Positions 41,257-49,953 are shown, numbered from the stretch's first letter. The stretch is 50,661 nucleotides of DNA from UBA4877 sp002399285 (GCA_036771835.1 DAIPGN010000016.1:1-50661), one strand, 5' to 3'. Program-made: numbers and translations. Notes: generated by a model from the sequence alone, not told the origin.

Positions 41257-41922
41257 TTAAAGAGAATCCAGCCAATTTATATTTTCTTCGCAGAAAGCTT
41301 TAAAATCATCGGTAGACAGATCTTTTATAACGTCGTTTGTCCTTTTAAGCGTAGCGCCGATTTGCTCATCGGAACAATATGAAATTTCCATGAAGGAAGT
41401 GGTGATCTGCCGACAAATAGGAGTCACTTCAATATGTAACTCTTCCCGCTGAAGATAAACTTCCATTCCTCCGGTGATCGAAAAAGTCAGGGCGGCTTTC
41501 AACCTTCTTTTTTCGACTTGCTGCGCCTCGCTGTCTTTCATTGAAATAAGCCACCGGTACACCGTATCGACCCAAATGCCGAGCAATTCCCTATGTGAAA
41601 TAACATTGACGCTGAATTGATTCCATTTTTCATTTTTCGATACGGATTCCCAAAAGATCCTGGTATAGACAGAAAGTCTCAAATAGAGGTCATCCTGCTC
41701 TGATACGAGATTTTCCACATATTCAAACGATATGCTGAGCATCTCATCCAAAATGCTCTTGATAAGTTCGCTCTTTTTGGGAAAATAATGCTGCAGCAGA
41801 GATTTGCTGATACCCGCCTGCTGCGCGATATCGCTGAGAAACACGTTTTTATATCCGTTTTCCGTAAACAGATGATAGGCGCAGCGCATGATTTCGTCAC
41901 GCTTCTCCGTATTTTTGGGCAT
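41257..41922 (-). CDS. TetR/AcrR family regulator
   Basis: About 221 residues from ATG 41922. In-frame ATG 41928 and GTG 41940 are alternatives. The N-terminal helix-turn-helix reads DIAQQAGISKSLLQHYFPKK. The C-terminal ligand domain is unique. The operator at 41115-41136 lies between this gene and the coupled redox operon on the same strand, so it probably represses that operon. Confidence 0.85.
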   Translation of the reverse strand: MPKNTEKRDEIMRCAYHLFTENGYKNVFLSDIAQQAGISKSLLQHYFPKKSELIKSILDEMLSISFEYVENLVSEQDDLYLRLSVYTRIFWESVSKNEKWNQFSVNVISHRELLGIWVDTVYRWLISMKDSEAQQVEKRRLKAALTFSITGGMEVYLQREELHIEVTPICRQITTSFMEISYCSDEQIGATLKRTNDVIKDLSTDDFKAFCEENINWLDSL

Positions 41923-42062
41923 TGTCATTTTTCCTGTCACTTCCGTATTAAAACTTTCTACTGATTTACAGATTATTGTATCATATTATTCATATAAATG
42001 CCACGCCGTATTATTTCCTTCAACGTGTTACTTGCGCTTCAGGTCGCAGACAAACTGCCAGG

Positions 42063-42100
42063 CCGTGACAAATCGTGCAATCTTGCGGTTGCACGGGATT
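42063..42100. repeat. Short interspersed repeat, copy 2, in a hairpin
   Basis: CCGTGACAAATCGTGCAATC repeats 34554-34573. Here AATCGTGCAA also pairs with TTGCACGGGATT around an eight-base loop. Confidence 0.6.
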
Positions 42101-42119
42101 GGCATCAGTCTGAGCCGCA

Positions 42120-43418
42120 TTATCTGCGGCCCATGGCATTATCCTTGGTTATCCTGTCCAGTCCGCCCATGTAGCTTCTAAGCGCCTCGGGTATGACTAC
42201 GCTGCCGTCCGCCTGCTGATAGTTTTCCAGTATAGCGGCCATGGTGCGGCCTACGGCTACTCCGGAGCCGTTGAGGGTGTGGACGTATCTGGCCTTTTCG
42301 CCGCGGCCCGGCCGGTATTTTATATCCGCCCGCCTGGCCTGGAAGTCTTCGCAGTTGCTGCAGGAGGATATTTCCACATACCTGCCGTAGCTGGGCATCC
42401 ATACCTCAAGGTCATACTTCTTGGCGGCGGTAAAGCCGAGGTCGGCGGTGCTTATGGACACTACCCTGTAAGGTATGCCCAGTGTCTGAAGTACGTCCTC
42501 GGCATCATTGGTCATCTTCTCCAGCTCGTCATAGGAGGTCTCCGGCTCCACTAACTTGACCAATTCCACCTTGTTGAACTGATGCTGCCTTATAAGACCC
42601 CGGGTGTCCCTTCCGGCGGAACCGGCCTCCGAACGGAAGCAGGCGGAGTATGCGGCATGGTATATGGGCAGGTCGGATTTATCCAGTATCTGCTCGCGGT
42701 ACATGTTGGTGACGGGCACCTCGGCCGTGGGTATGAGGAAGTAGTCGGTATCGGTGACCTTGAATGCGTCCTCCTCGAATTTGGGGAGCTGGCCGGTGCC
42801 CTCCATGCTGTGCCTATGCACCATGAACGGCGGGAATACGGCCACATAGCCGTGTTTGCCGGTGTGAAGGTCCAGCATGAAGTTTATCAGGGCGAGCTCC
42901 AGCTTGCAGGCCTGGCCCTTTAAAAATACAAACCGCGAACCGGTAACCTTGGACGCCGTGGCGAAATCCAGTATTCCTAAGTCCTCGCCTATATCCCAGT
43001 GCGCCTTGGGCTGGAAATCAAACTGCGTGGGCTGCGACCAGCGCCTGACCTCCACGTTGTCGTCGTCGCTCTTTCCAACGGGCACGGACGGATGGGGGAC
43101 GTTGGGTATGGACATGAGCACGGTATTAAGTTCGCCCTCTATTTCGGCTAAATCCGATTCCATGGACTTGACGCTGTCGGATACCTCCCTCATTTCCTCT
43201 ATCTTAGCCGCCGCGTCCTTTCCTTCCTTCTTCAGCCGGGCTATCTCCTCCGATTCGGTGTTGCGGAGGTTCTTTAATTTCTCCAGCTCGGTCAGCAGGC
43301 CCCTTCTCTTTTCATCCAGTTCCAGAAATCTGTCTAAGTTTTCCGTGGACTCGTTCCTCTTGACGAGCGATTCCCTTATCTCGTCGGGATTGTTTCTGAT
43401 CCTCTTTTGGTCCAACAT
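42120..43418 (-). CDS. serS: Seryl-tRNA synthetase
   Basis: 432 residues from ATG 43418, which follows GAGAGGCGG. The N-terminal coiled-coil arm (about 30-100) is followed by the class II core with YLIPTAEVPVTNMYR, FRSEAGSAGRDTRG (motif 2) and LNGSGVAVGRTMAAILENYQ (motif 3). It charges tRNA-Ser in the cytoplasm. Expression is controlled by a T-box leader. The upstream frame to 43436 lies in the ribosome binding site. Confidence 0.97.
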   Translation of the reverse strand: MLDQKRIRNNPDEIRESLVKRNESTENLDRFLELDEKRRGLLTELEKLKNLRNTESEEIARLKKEGKDAAAKIEEMREVSDSVKSMESDLAEIEGELNTVLMSIPNVPHPSVPVGKSDDDNVEVRRWSQPTQFDFQPKAHWDIGEDLGILDFATASKVTGSRFVFLKGQACKLELALINFMLDLHTGKHGYVAVFPPFMVHRHSMEGTGQLPKFEEDAFKVTDTDYFLIPTAEVPVTNMYREQILDKSDLPIYHAAYSACFRSEAGSAGRDTRGLIRQHQFNKVELVKLVEPETSYDELEKMTNDAEDVLQTLGIPYRVVSISTADLGFTAAKKYDLEVWMPSYGRYVEISSCSNCEDFQARRADIKYRPGRGEKARYVHTLNGSGVAVGRTMAAILENYQQADGSVVIPEALRSYMGGLDRITKDNAMGRR

Positions 43419-43462
43419 AATATTACCGCCTCTCATTCGATTTTATATTCGTTCCGGATAAT

Positions 43463-43690
43463 AAAAAAGCCCGTCCCCACAATAAGGGACGAGCATATTG
43501 CCCGCGTTGCCACCCGAATTGGTCCAAAGGACCCGGCTTAACTGAATAACGGCTATTGCCGGCCAGGCCTACTTAAAGTTCAGCCCGCAGCTCCGGAATG
43601 GATTCGCCCCGCATACTGCCGTCTCGCACCTGCCGCCGGCTCTCTTAGGAAGTACCACGGGGTTACTGCTTTCCTTCACAGCTTTGTATT
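43463..43690 (-). promoter_or_regulatory. T-box leader of serS
   Basis: On the minus strand GGGTGGCAACGCGGG (43516-43502) is the T-box core, preceded by a long structured stem I region. The terminator CTCGTCCC...GGGGACGGGC followed by TTTTTT ends at 43463. Uncharged tRNA-Ser would prevent termination. The specifier codon is perhaps UCC in GAATCCATTCC, but I cannot fix it. Confidence 0.88.
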
Positions 43691-43692
43691 AG

Positions 43693-43721
43693 ATTATATG
43701 ACAGTTTGCCCGAAATTGCAA
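43693..43721 (-). promoter_or_regulatory. serS promoter
   Basis: TTGCAA and TATAAT on the minus strand are spaced by 17 bases just before the T-box leader. Confidence 0.7.
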
Positions 43722-43852
43722 TACTGATTCATAATTCTTTAATTAATACTTTTAGCGAGTAAATTTTCAAATTAAATTCCACCCCTTATCCTCTGGAAGT
43801 TACTCTGAAAATTTACTATTGGATAGCTATCGGCGGCAATTAAATTGCGATG

Positions 43853-43880
43853 TTTACATTTATGTTTTTTATGGTATAAT
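43853..43880 (+). promoter_or_regulatory. Promoter of the antisense antitoxin RNA
   Basis: TTTACA (43853-43858) and TATAAT (43875-43880) are spaced by 16 bases. Confidence 0.65.
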
Positions 43881-43886
43881 ACAGGT

Positions 43887-43974
43887 AAAGGTAATCGGCA
43901 CCACATGATGTGGTTGCCCAAAACAGCTTACAAAATTATAGACTGTCCTGAGGCGCAGGGCGGTCTATTTTTTT
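43887..43974 (+). ncRNA. RatA-like antisense RNA of a type I toxin-antitoxin pair
   Basis: A predicted RNA of roughly 90 bases begins after the promoter at 43853-43880. A 5' hairpin (GGCACCACA/TGTGGTTGCC) and a strong terminator (TAGACTGTCC/GGGCGGTCTA then seven T, 43938-43974) define it. It overlaps the 3' end and stop codon of the convergent toxin gene (43965-44051), as RatA overlaps TxpA in Bacillus subtilis. Confidence 0.65.
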
Positions 43975-44051
43975 CTGGGAAAACCCAGAATTGCTACGAT
44001 CAACATTCCGAAAGCTATCATTAAAGATAGGGTTTCGTATGTATTCATCAT
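43965..44051 (-). CDS. TxpA/BsrG-like membrane toxin (putative holin-like toxin, type I)
   Basis: 28 residues, too small for most gene finders. The sequence starts MMNTYETLSLMIAFGMLIVA and ends in FPRKK. It has an N-terminal MNTYE motif, one hydrophobic segment and a basic tail, the hallmarks of the holin-like type I toxin family. It follows GGGAGGTGGATGCTT. The ribosome binding site is folded into a stem (44058-44080) that probably blocks translation of the primary transcript. Its promoter is at 44117-44145, and an antisense RNA converges on its 3' end. In this family the peptide inserts in the membrane and kills the cell when the RNA antitoxin is lost. Confidence 0.8.
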   Translation of the reverse strand: MMNTYETLSLMIAFGMLIVAILGFPRKK

Positions 44052-44057
44052 AAGCAT

Positions 44058-44080
44058 CCACCTCCCTTGCGGGAAAGTGG
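44058..44080 (-). promoter_or_regulatory. Hairpin that sequesters the toxin ribosome binding site
   Basis: On the minus strand CCACTTTCCC pairs with GGGAGGTGG across a GCAA loop, with one bulged C. The GGGAGGTGG arm is the ribosome binding site. Confidence 0.65.
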
Positions 44081-44116
44081 CAGCCACACCTGCGTTGATC
44101 CGATTACCTTATTCCT

Positions 44117-44145
44117 ATTTTACTAAAATATTCATGGTTATACAA
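44117..44145 (-). promoter_or_regulatory. Toxin promoter
   Basis: On the minus strand TTGTAT and TAAAAT are spaced by 17 bases, starting 10 bases after the ROK kinase stop codon. Confidence 0.6.
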
Positions 44146-44154
44146 GATTTTATA

Positions 44155-45102
44155 TCAAATCCAGAACCTGTCGCCGTCCAAGTAATGGAACACCATGGCT
44201 CCGGCGCCCGCCACTCCTGCGTCATTGCCCAGCCGGGCATGTTCCAGACTGCATATGCGCTTAGCCACCTCGACGGTATACTTTCGATATGTCTCATAGG
44301 CGGGCCGGAGAAGAAAATCTCCGGCATCGGCCAGGCCGCCTCCTATCACCACGAGCTCGGGATTTATGATGTTGACGCAGGCCGCCATTCCCATACCGAT
44401 ATAGCGTCCGGCCTCTTCAAATACCTTAATGGCCGTCTTGTCTCCCGCCCGGGCCGCATCAGCCACATCCGACGCTTTGAGCGTGGTGTCCACGGTTCCT
44501 TCCATCTTTTCTCCGTTTACCAGCTTTTTATATGCGGTGGCAATGGCCGGGCCGGAAGATATCGCCTCCAGAGTACCGTCCATATCCAGGGTGGATGTCA
44601 GCCAATCCTCCTTAAGCCTGATATGCCCTATCTCCCCGGCGGCATAGCTGCTGCCCCGCCAGAGCTTTCCCTGCAAAATTATTCCGGATCCGATGCCGGT
44701 GCCCAGCGTTATGCATATCATTGTCCGGGCGCCCTTGCCCGCTCCGAACCAGTATTCACCCAACGTGGCCACGCGTACGTCGTTATCGATGTATGCCGGG
44801 ATTCCGAATTTTTCCCCGAGTATATCAGCGACGGGGGTATCGTGCAGGGCGGGACAGTTTCCCGCCAATATGGCGACTCCCTTTTCCACATCCTGAAGTC
44901 CCGGCACTCCCACGCCTATGCCGCACACGTCGTATTTTCCCGAGAGGAACTCTATGTTTTTCTCCAAAATATCCATGAATTCATCTCTCGAAACATAAGC
45001 GGGCGTAGGTATGCGGAATTTGTCTTCCAAACTGCCGTCCTCACCTACGACCGCAAAATTCATCTTCGTACCGCCGATATCTGCGCCTATTGATTTTCTC
45101 AT
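44155..45102 (-). CDS. ROK family sugar kinase
   Basis: 315 residues from ATG 45102, nine bases after AGG. The phosphate loop is IGADIGGTKMNFAVV, and GEIGH is the catalytic region. VVIGGGLADAGDFLL is near the C terminus. The usual zinc motif CxCGxxGCxE after GEIGH is absent: the segment reads LKEDWLTSTLDMDGTLEAIS. It is the last gene of an mglBAC-like operon and would phosphorylate the imported sugar, probably glucose. It ends just before the type I toxin promoter. A decayed second copy is at 49005-49190. Confidence 0.88.
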   Translation of the reverse strand: MRKSIGADIGGTKMNFAVVGEDGSLEDKFRIPTPAYVSRDEFMDILEKNIEFLSGKYDVCGIGVGVPGLQDVEKGVAILAGNCPALHDTPVADILGEKFGIPAYIDNDVRVATLGEYWFGAGKGARTMICITLGTGIGSGIILQGKLWRGSSYAAGEIGHIRLKEDWLTSTLDMDGTLEAISSGPAIATAYKKLVNGEKMEGTVDTTLKASDVADAARAGDKTAIKVFEEAGRYIGMGMAACVNIINPELVVIGGGLADAGDFLLRPAYETYRKYTVEVAKRICSLEHARLGNDAGVAGAGAMVFHYLDGDRFWI

Positions 45103-45126
45103 AGTCATCATCCTATCTTTAGCAGA

Positions 45127-46134
45127 TTACCTCTTAGCAATATATTTACGTATATCGAACGCCACGGCGCCGATTATAATGATTCCCTTTATTACCTGCT
45201 GCCAATACGCGGATACGCCGAGTATGACGAGCCCGTTGTTCATTACCTCGAATATGAGGACGCCGGTAATTATGCCCTGAACGGTGCCGATGCCGCCGGA
45301 CTGCGATACCCCGCCGATGGTGCATGCGGCAATGGCGTCCAGTTCATAGGACAATCCGTAGTTGTTGGTCGCTCCGCCGCTCCTTGCCGCCAGCAGCGCG
45401 CCGGCCAATCCGTACAGCGCTCCCGCCAGCGCATACACGCTTATGGTGGTACGGTTTATATTTACTCCCGAAACCATCGCGGCATTGGGATTGCCGCCGA
45501 TGGCATAGATATATTTACCGAAGGACGTCTTATTGAGTATAAACCAAATAATCAATGAGGCTATAAGGGCTATGATCACAAGATTTGGTATGGTAAGCAC
45601 ACTCCCCGACGCCAGTCTGGTAAAGTCGTCCCTCAGCCCGCCTATAGGCTGCGCATCGGTGTAGATGCTGGCAAATCCATAGGCGATGACCATCGTGCCC
45701 AACGTGGCAATAAACGGCGGCAGTTTCAGATAAGATATGGTGCAGCCGTTAAACAATCCGAACAGCAAGCCGACGCATACCGCCAGAAGGATGGGAACAA
45801 CAAGCGGCAGCTGCGGCAGCGTCTCAAACATCTTATAAGCATAATCGGGCCGCTGCAGCATACTGGCGGCTATGCAGGCGGTAAGGCCGACGAGACGGCC
45901 GGCGGAGAGGTCCACGCCGTGCGTTATCAGGATGTTGCCTTCGCCCAAGGCTATAATTATCCTGACCGCCGCAATGATCAATATATTCTTTACGTTGCTC
46001 AAGGAGAAAAAGTTCCTGTCGACCAGGCCCATGCCTATAAACAGCACGATCAGCACCAGATATATGGCATATTTGCTCGCAAAACTTTTTATAGAAAATG
46101 CATTTTCGTTTTTCACTGCATTATCCATTTCCAT
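45127..46134 (-). CDS. mglC: Sugar ABC transporter permease (RbsC/MglC type)
   Basis: 335 residues with about nine to ten membrane segments and the family stretch ANPDAAMVSG-like GGNPNAAMVSGVNINRT. The start ATG follows AGGAGGTTA. It is co-transcribed with the ATPase (12-base gap) and the binding protein. The mgl assignment is based on the MglB-like binding protein. Confidence 0.9.
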   Translation of the reverse strand: MEMDNAVKNENAFSIKSFASKYAIYLVLIVLFIGMGLVDRNFFSLSNVKNILIIAAVRIIIALGEGNILITHGVDLSAGRLVGLTACIAASMLQRPDYAYKMFETLPQLPLVVPILLAVCVGLLFGLFNGCTISYLKLPPFIATLGTMVIAYGFASIYTDAQPIGGLRDDFTRLASGSVLTIPNLVIIALIASLIIWFILNKTSFGKYIYAIGGNPNAAMVSGVNINRTTISVYALAGALYGLAGALLAARSGGATNNYGLSYELDAIAACTIGGVSQSGGIGTVQGIITGVLIFEVMNNGLVILGVSAYWQQVIKGIIIIGAVAFDIRKYIAKR

Positions 46135-46146
46135 TAACCTCCTAAA

Positions 46147-47658
46147 TCAGGCGTATTGCGTGGCATATCTCATTATGATCTCTTCGTCGGCTCCTTCGCC
46201 GTTTACAAATCCGCTTATCCTTCCCTCGCACATGACCATTATCCTGTCGGACATGCCGATGAGCTCGGGCATTTCCGAGGATATCATAATTATGCTTTTC
46301 CCCTTACCGGCCAGGTCGGCTATGATGCTGTAGATCTCGTATTTAGCGCCGACGTCTATGCCGCGGGTAGGTTCGTCCAGTATGAGTATCTCGGAATCGG
46401 TAAGCAGCCATCTTTCAAATATCACCTTCTGCTGATTGCCGCCGGATAAATATTGCATCAGCGTCTTATGGGAGGGGGTCTTTATATCTAGGGCCTTTAT
46501 GCCTTTACCCACATCGCTCAGCGAATTTTTACCATCTATAACATTCCCCCGCTTTTTATATTTGTTCCAGCTCGCTATCAGCATATTGTCGGACACGGAC
46601 AGAACGGGAAAGATACCGGTGTCTCTTCTGTCCTCCGTAAGCAAAGCAAGTTTGTGCATCTTCGCCTCAATAGGATTTTTTATGGCGATTTCCTTTCCGT
46701 TTATATAAACGTGCCCCCTGACGATGTGCCGCAGACCAAATACCGATTCCATCAGTTCCGTCCTCTGGGCACCCACCAGTCCTCCCACTCCGAGTATCTC
46801 CCCGTGCCGGAGCTCAAAGGAAACGTCCTTAAATGATTTCGGGTTTATCGACGTAAGGTTTTCTGCCTTTAATATTACGTCTCCCGGGACATTATGCTTT
46901 GGCGGAAACCTTTTTGTAAGCTCCCGTCCCACCATTTTTGATATCACCATGTCGAGCGTGATCTCATCTATAGGCCATTCGCCTATATAGTTGCCGTCTC
47001 TCATTATGGTGACCTCATCGGCTATCTCAAAAATTTCCTCCAGCCTGTGTGAAATATATATTATGGCAACCCCGTTGCTCTTTAATTCATTGATAATCCT
47101 GAAGAGCTGTCCCACTTCGTTTTCCGTTAAAGACGACGTCGGTTCATCCATCACTATGACCTTGGCGTTATAGGAAACCGCCTTGGCGATCTCTATCATC
47201 TGCAGCTGGGACACTGATAAAGCCGCTGCCATTGCCTTAGGATCTATATTTATTCCGAGGTCGTCGAAAAGGGCCTTTGTGGAGTCATACATCCTGCCGT
47301 CGTCTATGACTGGTATTCCCATATATTTCTTCATGGGATACCTTCCCAGCCAGATATTCTCCATGACCGTCCGGTAGGGAATGGGATTTTGTTCCTGTTG
47401 TATCATGGATATGCCCTTGGCGATAGCCTCTTCGGGCTTTTTAAACAGACAGTTTTCCCCTTCAAAAATGATCTCGCCGCTGTCATAAAAATAAATACCG
47501 AAGAGACATTTCATCAGGGTCGACTTGCCCGCGCCGTTCTCGCCTACCAGTGCATGCACCGAACCCGGTCTGGCCTTTAAGGTCACATTATTTAATGCTT
47601 GTACCCCGGGAAACCTTTTTGATATATTTTTCATTTCCAAAATATATTCGTTCGGCAT
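46147..47658 (-). CDS. mglA: Sugar ABC transporter ATP-binding protein (MglA/RbsA type)
   Basis: 503 residues with two ABC domains. The first has Walker A GENGAGKST, a degenerate signature VSQLQMIEIAKA and Walker B VIVMDEPTSSL. The second has the usual altered P-loop GLVGAQRTELME, the signature LSGGNQQKV and LILDEPTRGIDVG. This fused arrangement is typical of the carbohydrate uptake type 2 family. It powers import through the 45127-46134 permease. Confidence 0.94.
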   Translation of the reverse strand: MPNEYILEMKNISKRFPGVQALNNVTLKARPGSVHALVGENGAGKSTLMKCLFGIYFYDSGEIIFEGENCLFKKPEEAIAKGISMIQQEQNPIPYRTVMENIWLGRYPMKKYMGIPVIDDGRMYDSTKALFDDLGINIDPKAMAAALSVSQLQMIEIAKAVSYNAKVIVMDEPTSSLTENEVGQLFRIINELKSNGVAIIYISHRLEEIFEIADEVTIMRDGNYIGEWPIDEITLDMVISKMVGRELTKRFPPKHNVPGDVILKAENLTSINPKSFKDVSFELRHGEILGVGGLVGAQRTELMESVFGLRHIVRGHVYINGKEIAIKNPIEAKMHKLALLTEDRRDTGIFPVLSVSDNMLIASWNKYKKRGNVIDGKNSLSDVGKGIKALDIKTPSHKTLMQYLSGGNQQKVIFERWLLTDSEILILDEPTRGIDVGAKYEIYSIIADLAGKGKSIIMISSEMPELIGMSDRIMVMCEGRISGFVNGEGADEEIIMRYATQYA

Positions 47659-47740
47659 TGTTCCACCTCAATAATAAATAGGTTAGGCGGGTGCGGATGC
47701 GCAAACCCATAGGTCTGGCATTCGCACCCGCCGGTCGTTC

Positions 47741-48814
47741 CTATTTCTTAAATTCGTTCATGTTCTCTTTGGTTACGGCTTTGTAAGGCACCCACAGATA
47801 CTTGCCGTCGGTTATGCCCTGTATGGATTTTGCGGGGTCCTCTCCCTTTGCCAGCGCATAAGAGAAGTCAAAAATTCCCTTTCCCTGTCCTTCGGAATCA
47901 TTGAGCGCGGTCCCCAGAAGCTGATCGGCCGCCAGGGCGTCCAGTGCCGGAGCCGTGGCGTCGACGCCGACCACGGGCATAAACTTATCACCGGAAAAAT
48001 AACCTGCGGCCTTCAAGGCCTCTATGGCTCCCAGCGCCATATCGTCGTTGTTTGCCAAAACCGCCTCTATCTTATCGCCGTAAGCCGCAAGCCAGGCTGA
48101 CATCTTTTCCTGGCCTTGCACGCGCTGCCAGTTTGCGGTGTCTTTTGCCAGTTCTTGAATCTTGACGCCGGCTTCGTCCAAAGCCTTGACCGAATACTCG
48201 GATCTCAATATGGCATCCTGATGTCCCGGCTCGCCCTGCAGCATGACATACTGCATTATGCCGTCACCGTTTTTATCGGCTTCGGGATGAGCCATCCAAT
48301 AATCGGCCAGTATCTGTCCCTGTATCGTTCCCGATTCCTCCGCTTTGGCACCGACATAATAGACCTTATCCCATCTGGCAAGATCTTCTTTTACCGGTTC
48401 ACGGTTGAAGAATACGACGGGAATATTGGCTTCCTTCGCTTTGTCTATGATGACCGATGCGGACGTTCTGTCCACCATATTCACTGCCAGCACGTCATAT
48501 TTCTGCGTTATGAAGGTGTCTATCTGGTCATTCTGGGTTGCCTGCTGTCCCTGTCCATCCACAGCGTTGATCGTTATTTTCTCTCCCGTTTCCTTACTTT
48601 TTGCCTCTGCATCCTCTTCTATGGCCTTTCTTACAGTCGAAATAAAAGTGTCGTCAAACTTATACAGTGCGACTCCGATCTTTATCTCTTTGCCTGATGA
48701 AGCACCTTCCGAGGGAGCACCGCTCTCGGAAGAATTTCCGCATCCTGCCGTAAGTCCTACGGTCATGATCATTACCGCCAGAATGGCAATAAGCCTCTTT
48801 AAACTCTTGCTCAT
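47741..48814 (-). CDS. mglB: Galactose/glucose-binding lipoprotein of an ABC transporter (MglB-like)
   Basis: 357 residues. A lipoprotein signal ends at LTAGCGN (cysteine near residue 25). The periplasmic-binding fold includes NDDMALGAIEALKA and VVFFNREP. The calcium loop DKNGDGIMQ and the adjoining GEPGHQDA match MglB, the galactose/methyl-galactoside/glucose receptor, more than RbsB or XylF. It captures sugar at the cell surface for the MglAC transporter. A possible operator (48920-48937) lies upstream. Confidence 0.9.
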   Translation of the reverse strand: MSKSLKRLIAILAVMIMTVGLTAGCGNSSESGAPSEGASSGKEIKIGVALYKFDDTFISTVRKAIEEDAEAKSKETGEKITINAVDGQGQQATQNDQIDTFITQKYDVLAVNMVDRTSASVIIDKAKEANIPVVFFNREPVKEDLARWDKVYYVGAKAEESGTIQGQILADYWMAHPEADKNGDGIMQYVMLQGEPGHQDAILRSEYSVKALDEAGVKIQELAKDTANWQRVQGQEKMSAWLAAYGDKIEAVLANNDDMALGAIEALKAAGYFSGDKFMPVVGVDATAPALDALAADQLLGTALNDSEGQGKGIFDFSYALAKGEDPAKSIQGITDGKYLWVPYKAVTKENMNEFKK

Positions 48815-48919
48815 TTTCCCTACCCCCTAAATATGATTTTTATTGGCGGTCCGTCCGATGATGCGAGATGCATTTGGCCCGGCAACACCCCCCCTTATTT
48901 AATAGTTACTGCAAACTCT

Positions 48920-48937
48920 ATGTTAATTGCATAACAT
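48920..48937. promoter_or_regulatory. Possible operator of the mgl operon
   Basis: ATGTTA-ATTGCA-TAACAT is a perfect inverted repeat with a six-base centre. On the minus strand its TTAACA overlaps a possible -35 box 16 bases before TATTAA. Confidence 0.45.
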
Positions 48938-49004
48938 TGACTTGATCCAGCAGGCTTTGCACCTCCCGTCTATGCACGCATCCCGTGCTCTTCGTCATAG
49001 CGTT

Positions 49005-49190
49005 GGCTGCCGATTATAGCAATCTCAGGATTTATGATACTAAACACAGTTTACCATACATACCAATATAATAGCCAACTTTTTCAAATACCTTGGCCAC
49101 CATCATTCTTCCGCGCGGGCTGTATCCTCTACTTCTGACACCTTAAGCGTTGTGTCTACTCTTCTCTCCGTTTGGTTTTCTCAGTCATTA
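49005..49190 (-). pseudogene. Relic of a ROK kinase gene
   Basis: The stretch matches the ROK kinase DNA at about 44340-44520: for example TTCAAATACCTTGGCC, AGCGTTGTGTC and TTCTCTCCGTTTG correspond to similar segments there, in the same order. It is full of small deletions. It is an old partial duplicate or the remains of a related gene upstream of the operon. Confidence 0.6.
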
Positions 49191-49361
49191 CCCCTCCAGC
49201 CATAAAATGATTATCCCCAAATATCAATATTCATTGACTTTCGAAACATGTATTCTGCTATAATAATCAGACGTCTCTTTAGTATCGTGAACATTCTCCT
49301 CTCATTTGCTTTCCTTATTATCCTAGAATAAAACTCAGGCTGCAGACTCTTTAGCAGACTG

Positions 49362-49384
49362 CCCGATATAATCACTATATCGGG
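49362..49384 (-). terminator. Hairpin after the fragment at 49388-49620
   Basis: CCCGATATA (49362-49370) pairs perfectly with TATATCGGG (49376-49384) around a five-base loop. There is only a weak U-tract. Confidence 0.6.
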
Positions 49385-49387
49385 TTC

Positions 49388-49620
49388 CTATAATAGCAGA
49401 TCAAGATTACTTAAGAAACCCTGTCCATTTTTTTCGGATACCACGGGAACCTCTTCTCCATCACGTAATATTACTATGCAATTTCTCGTTTCGTCTTCAA
49501 TTATTGAAAAATCATTTCTCATTTTCCTAATATTTAGTTCATCAACAGTCAATTTACCTAAAACCACACCAGGAAAACTAGTTGCTACCGTATATGATAT
49601 GATATGGTACCCATAAGTAG
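49388..49620 (-). pseudogene. Unidentified coding fragment
   Basis: An open frame without a start ends at 49388. It includes TSFPGVVLGKLTVDELN and IVILRDGEEVPVVSEKNGQG, a plausible protein C terminus followed by a terminator-like hairpin. Its upstream end runs into repeat B (49604-49662), which may have replaced the N terminus. Function unknown. Confidence 0.4.
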
Positions 49621-49662
49621 GACATTAAAATATAAAGACCTATTTGGGAATATTTTATGTCC
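49604..49662. repeat. Dispersed hairpin repeat B, copy 2
   Basis: On the minus strand GGACATAAAATA, TTCCCAAATAGG, a TTTATATTTTAATGT loop and CCTACTTATGGGTA correspond position by position to 4739-4798. Confidence 0.6.
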
Positions 49663-49692
49663 AGAAGAAGTAGGATTAAAGCGGCATAAAAT

Positions 49693-49720
49693 ACCGTCAA
49701 CCAATATGGCAGCTGACGGT
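49693..49720 (-). terminator. Terminator-like hairpin
   Basis: ACCGTCA and TGACGGT form a stem with a TATTTTAT tract on the minus strand. It may end the transcript of the dehydrogenase gene. Confidence 0.6.
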
Positions 49721-49848
49721 AGAAAGACTTATTATTTTTTATTGTCCTATTGATAAGGTGCGCAAATTTAAACGACATTTTGCCTGCACTTTGAATTAGA
49801 ATCTTACTTATCCCAATTACCACCATGAAAGGGCATCTCTTTTTCAGT

Positions 49849-49953
49849 TTACTTAGATTTTTTATAGCTTGCATAATTCACATAGTAATAGAGGACTGCC
49901 AACCAGCCTATAAGTCCAATATACCCAATAAATTCGTTAAACCATTATTGATT
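49849..49953 (-). pseudogene. Small membrane protein fragment
   Basis: After the dehydrogenase stop, TTGGAGGGAAA precedes an ATG that leads to an immediate stop. One base out of frame, 31 codons read WFNEFIGYIGLIGWLAVLYY and VNYASYKKSK before a stop. It resembles the small accessory subunits placed after transporter or dehydrogenase genes, broken at its start. Confidence 0.4.

Larger units (their letters stand above)
48815..49387. other. Upstream region of the mgl operon with decayed gene fragments
   Basis: It contains the mgl leader, the inverted repeat at 48920-48937, a relic of a ROK gene at 49005-49190 and a strong hairpin at 49362-49384. No intact gene is seen. Confidence 0.5.

Noticed and set aside
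44077..45093. A 338-codon open frame on the plus strand
   Set aside because: It is the antisense of the ROK kinase and toxin region, with no recognisable domain or ribosome binding site.
49578..49874. A 98-codon open frame with a hydrophobic segment on the minus strand
   Set aside because: It spans a terminator-like hairpin and repeat B, and has no ribosome binding site. The composition comes from these elements.
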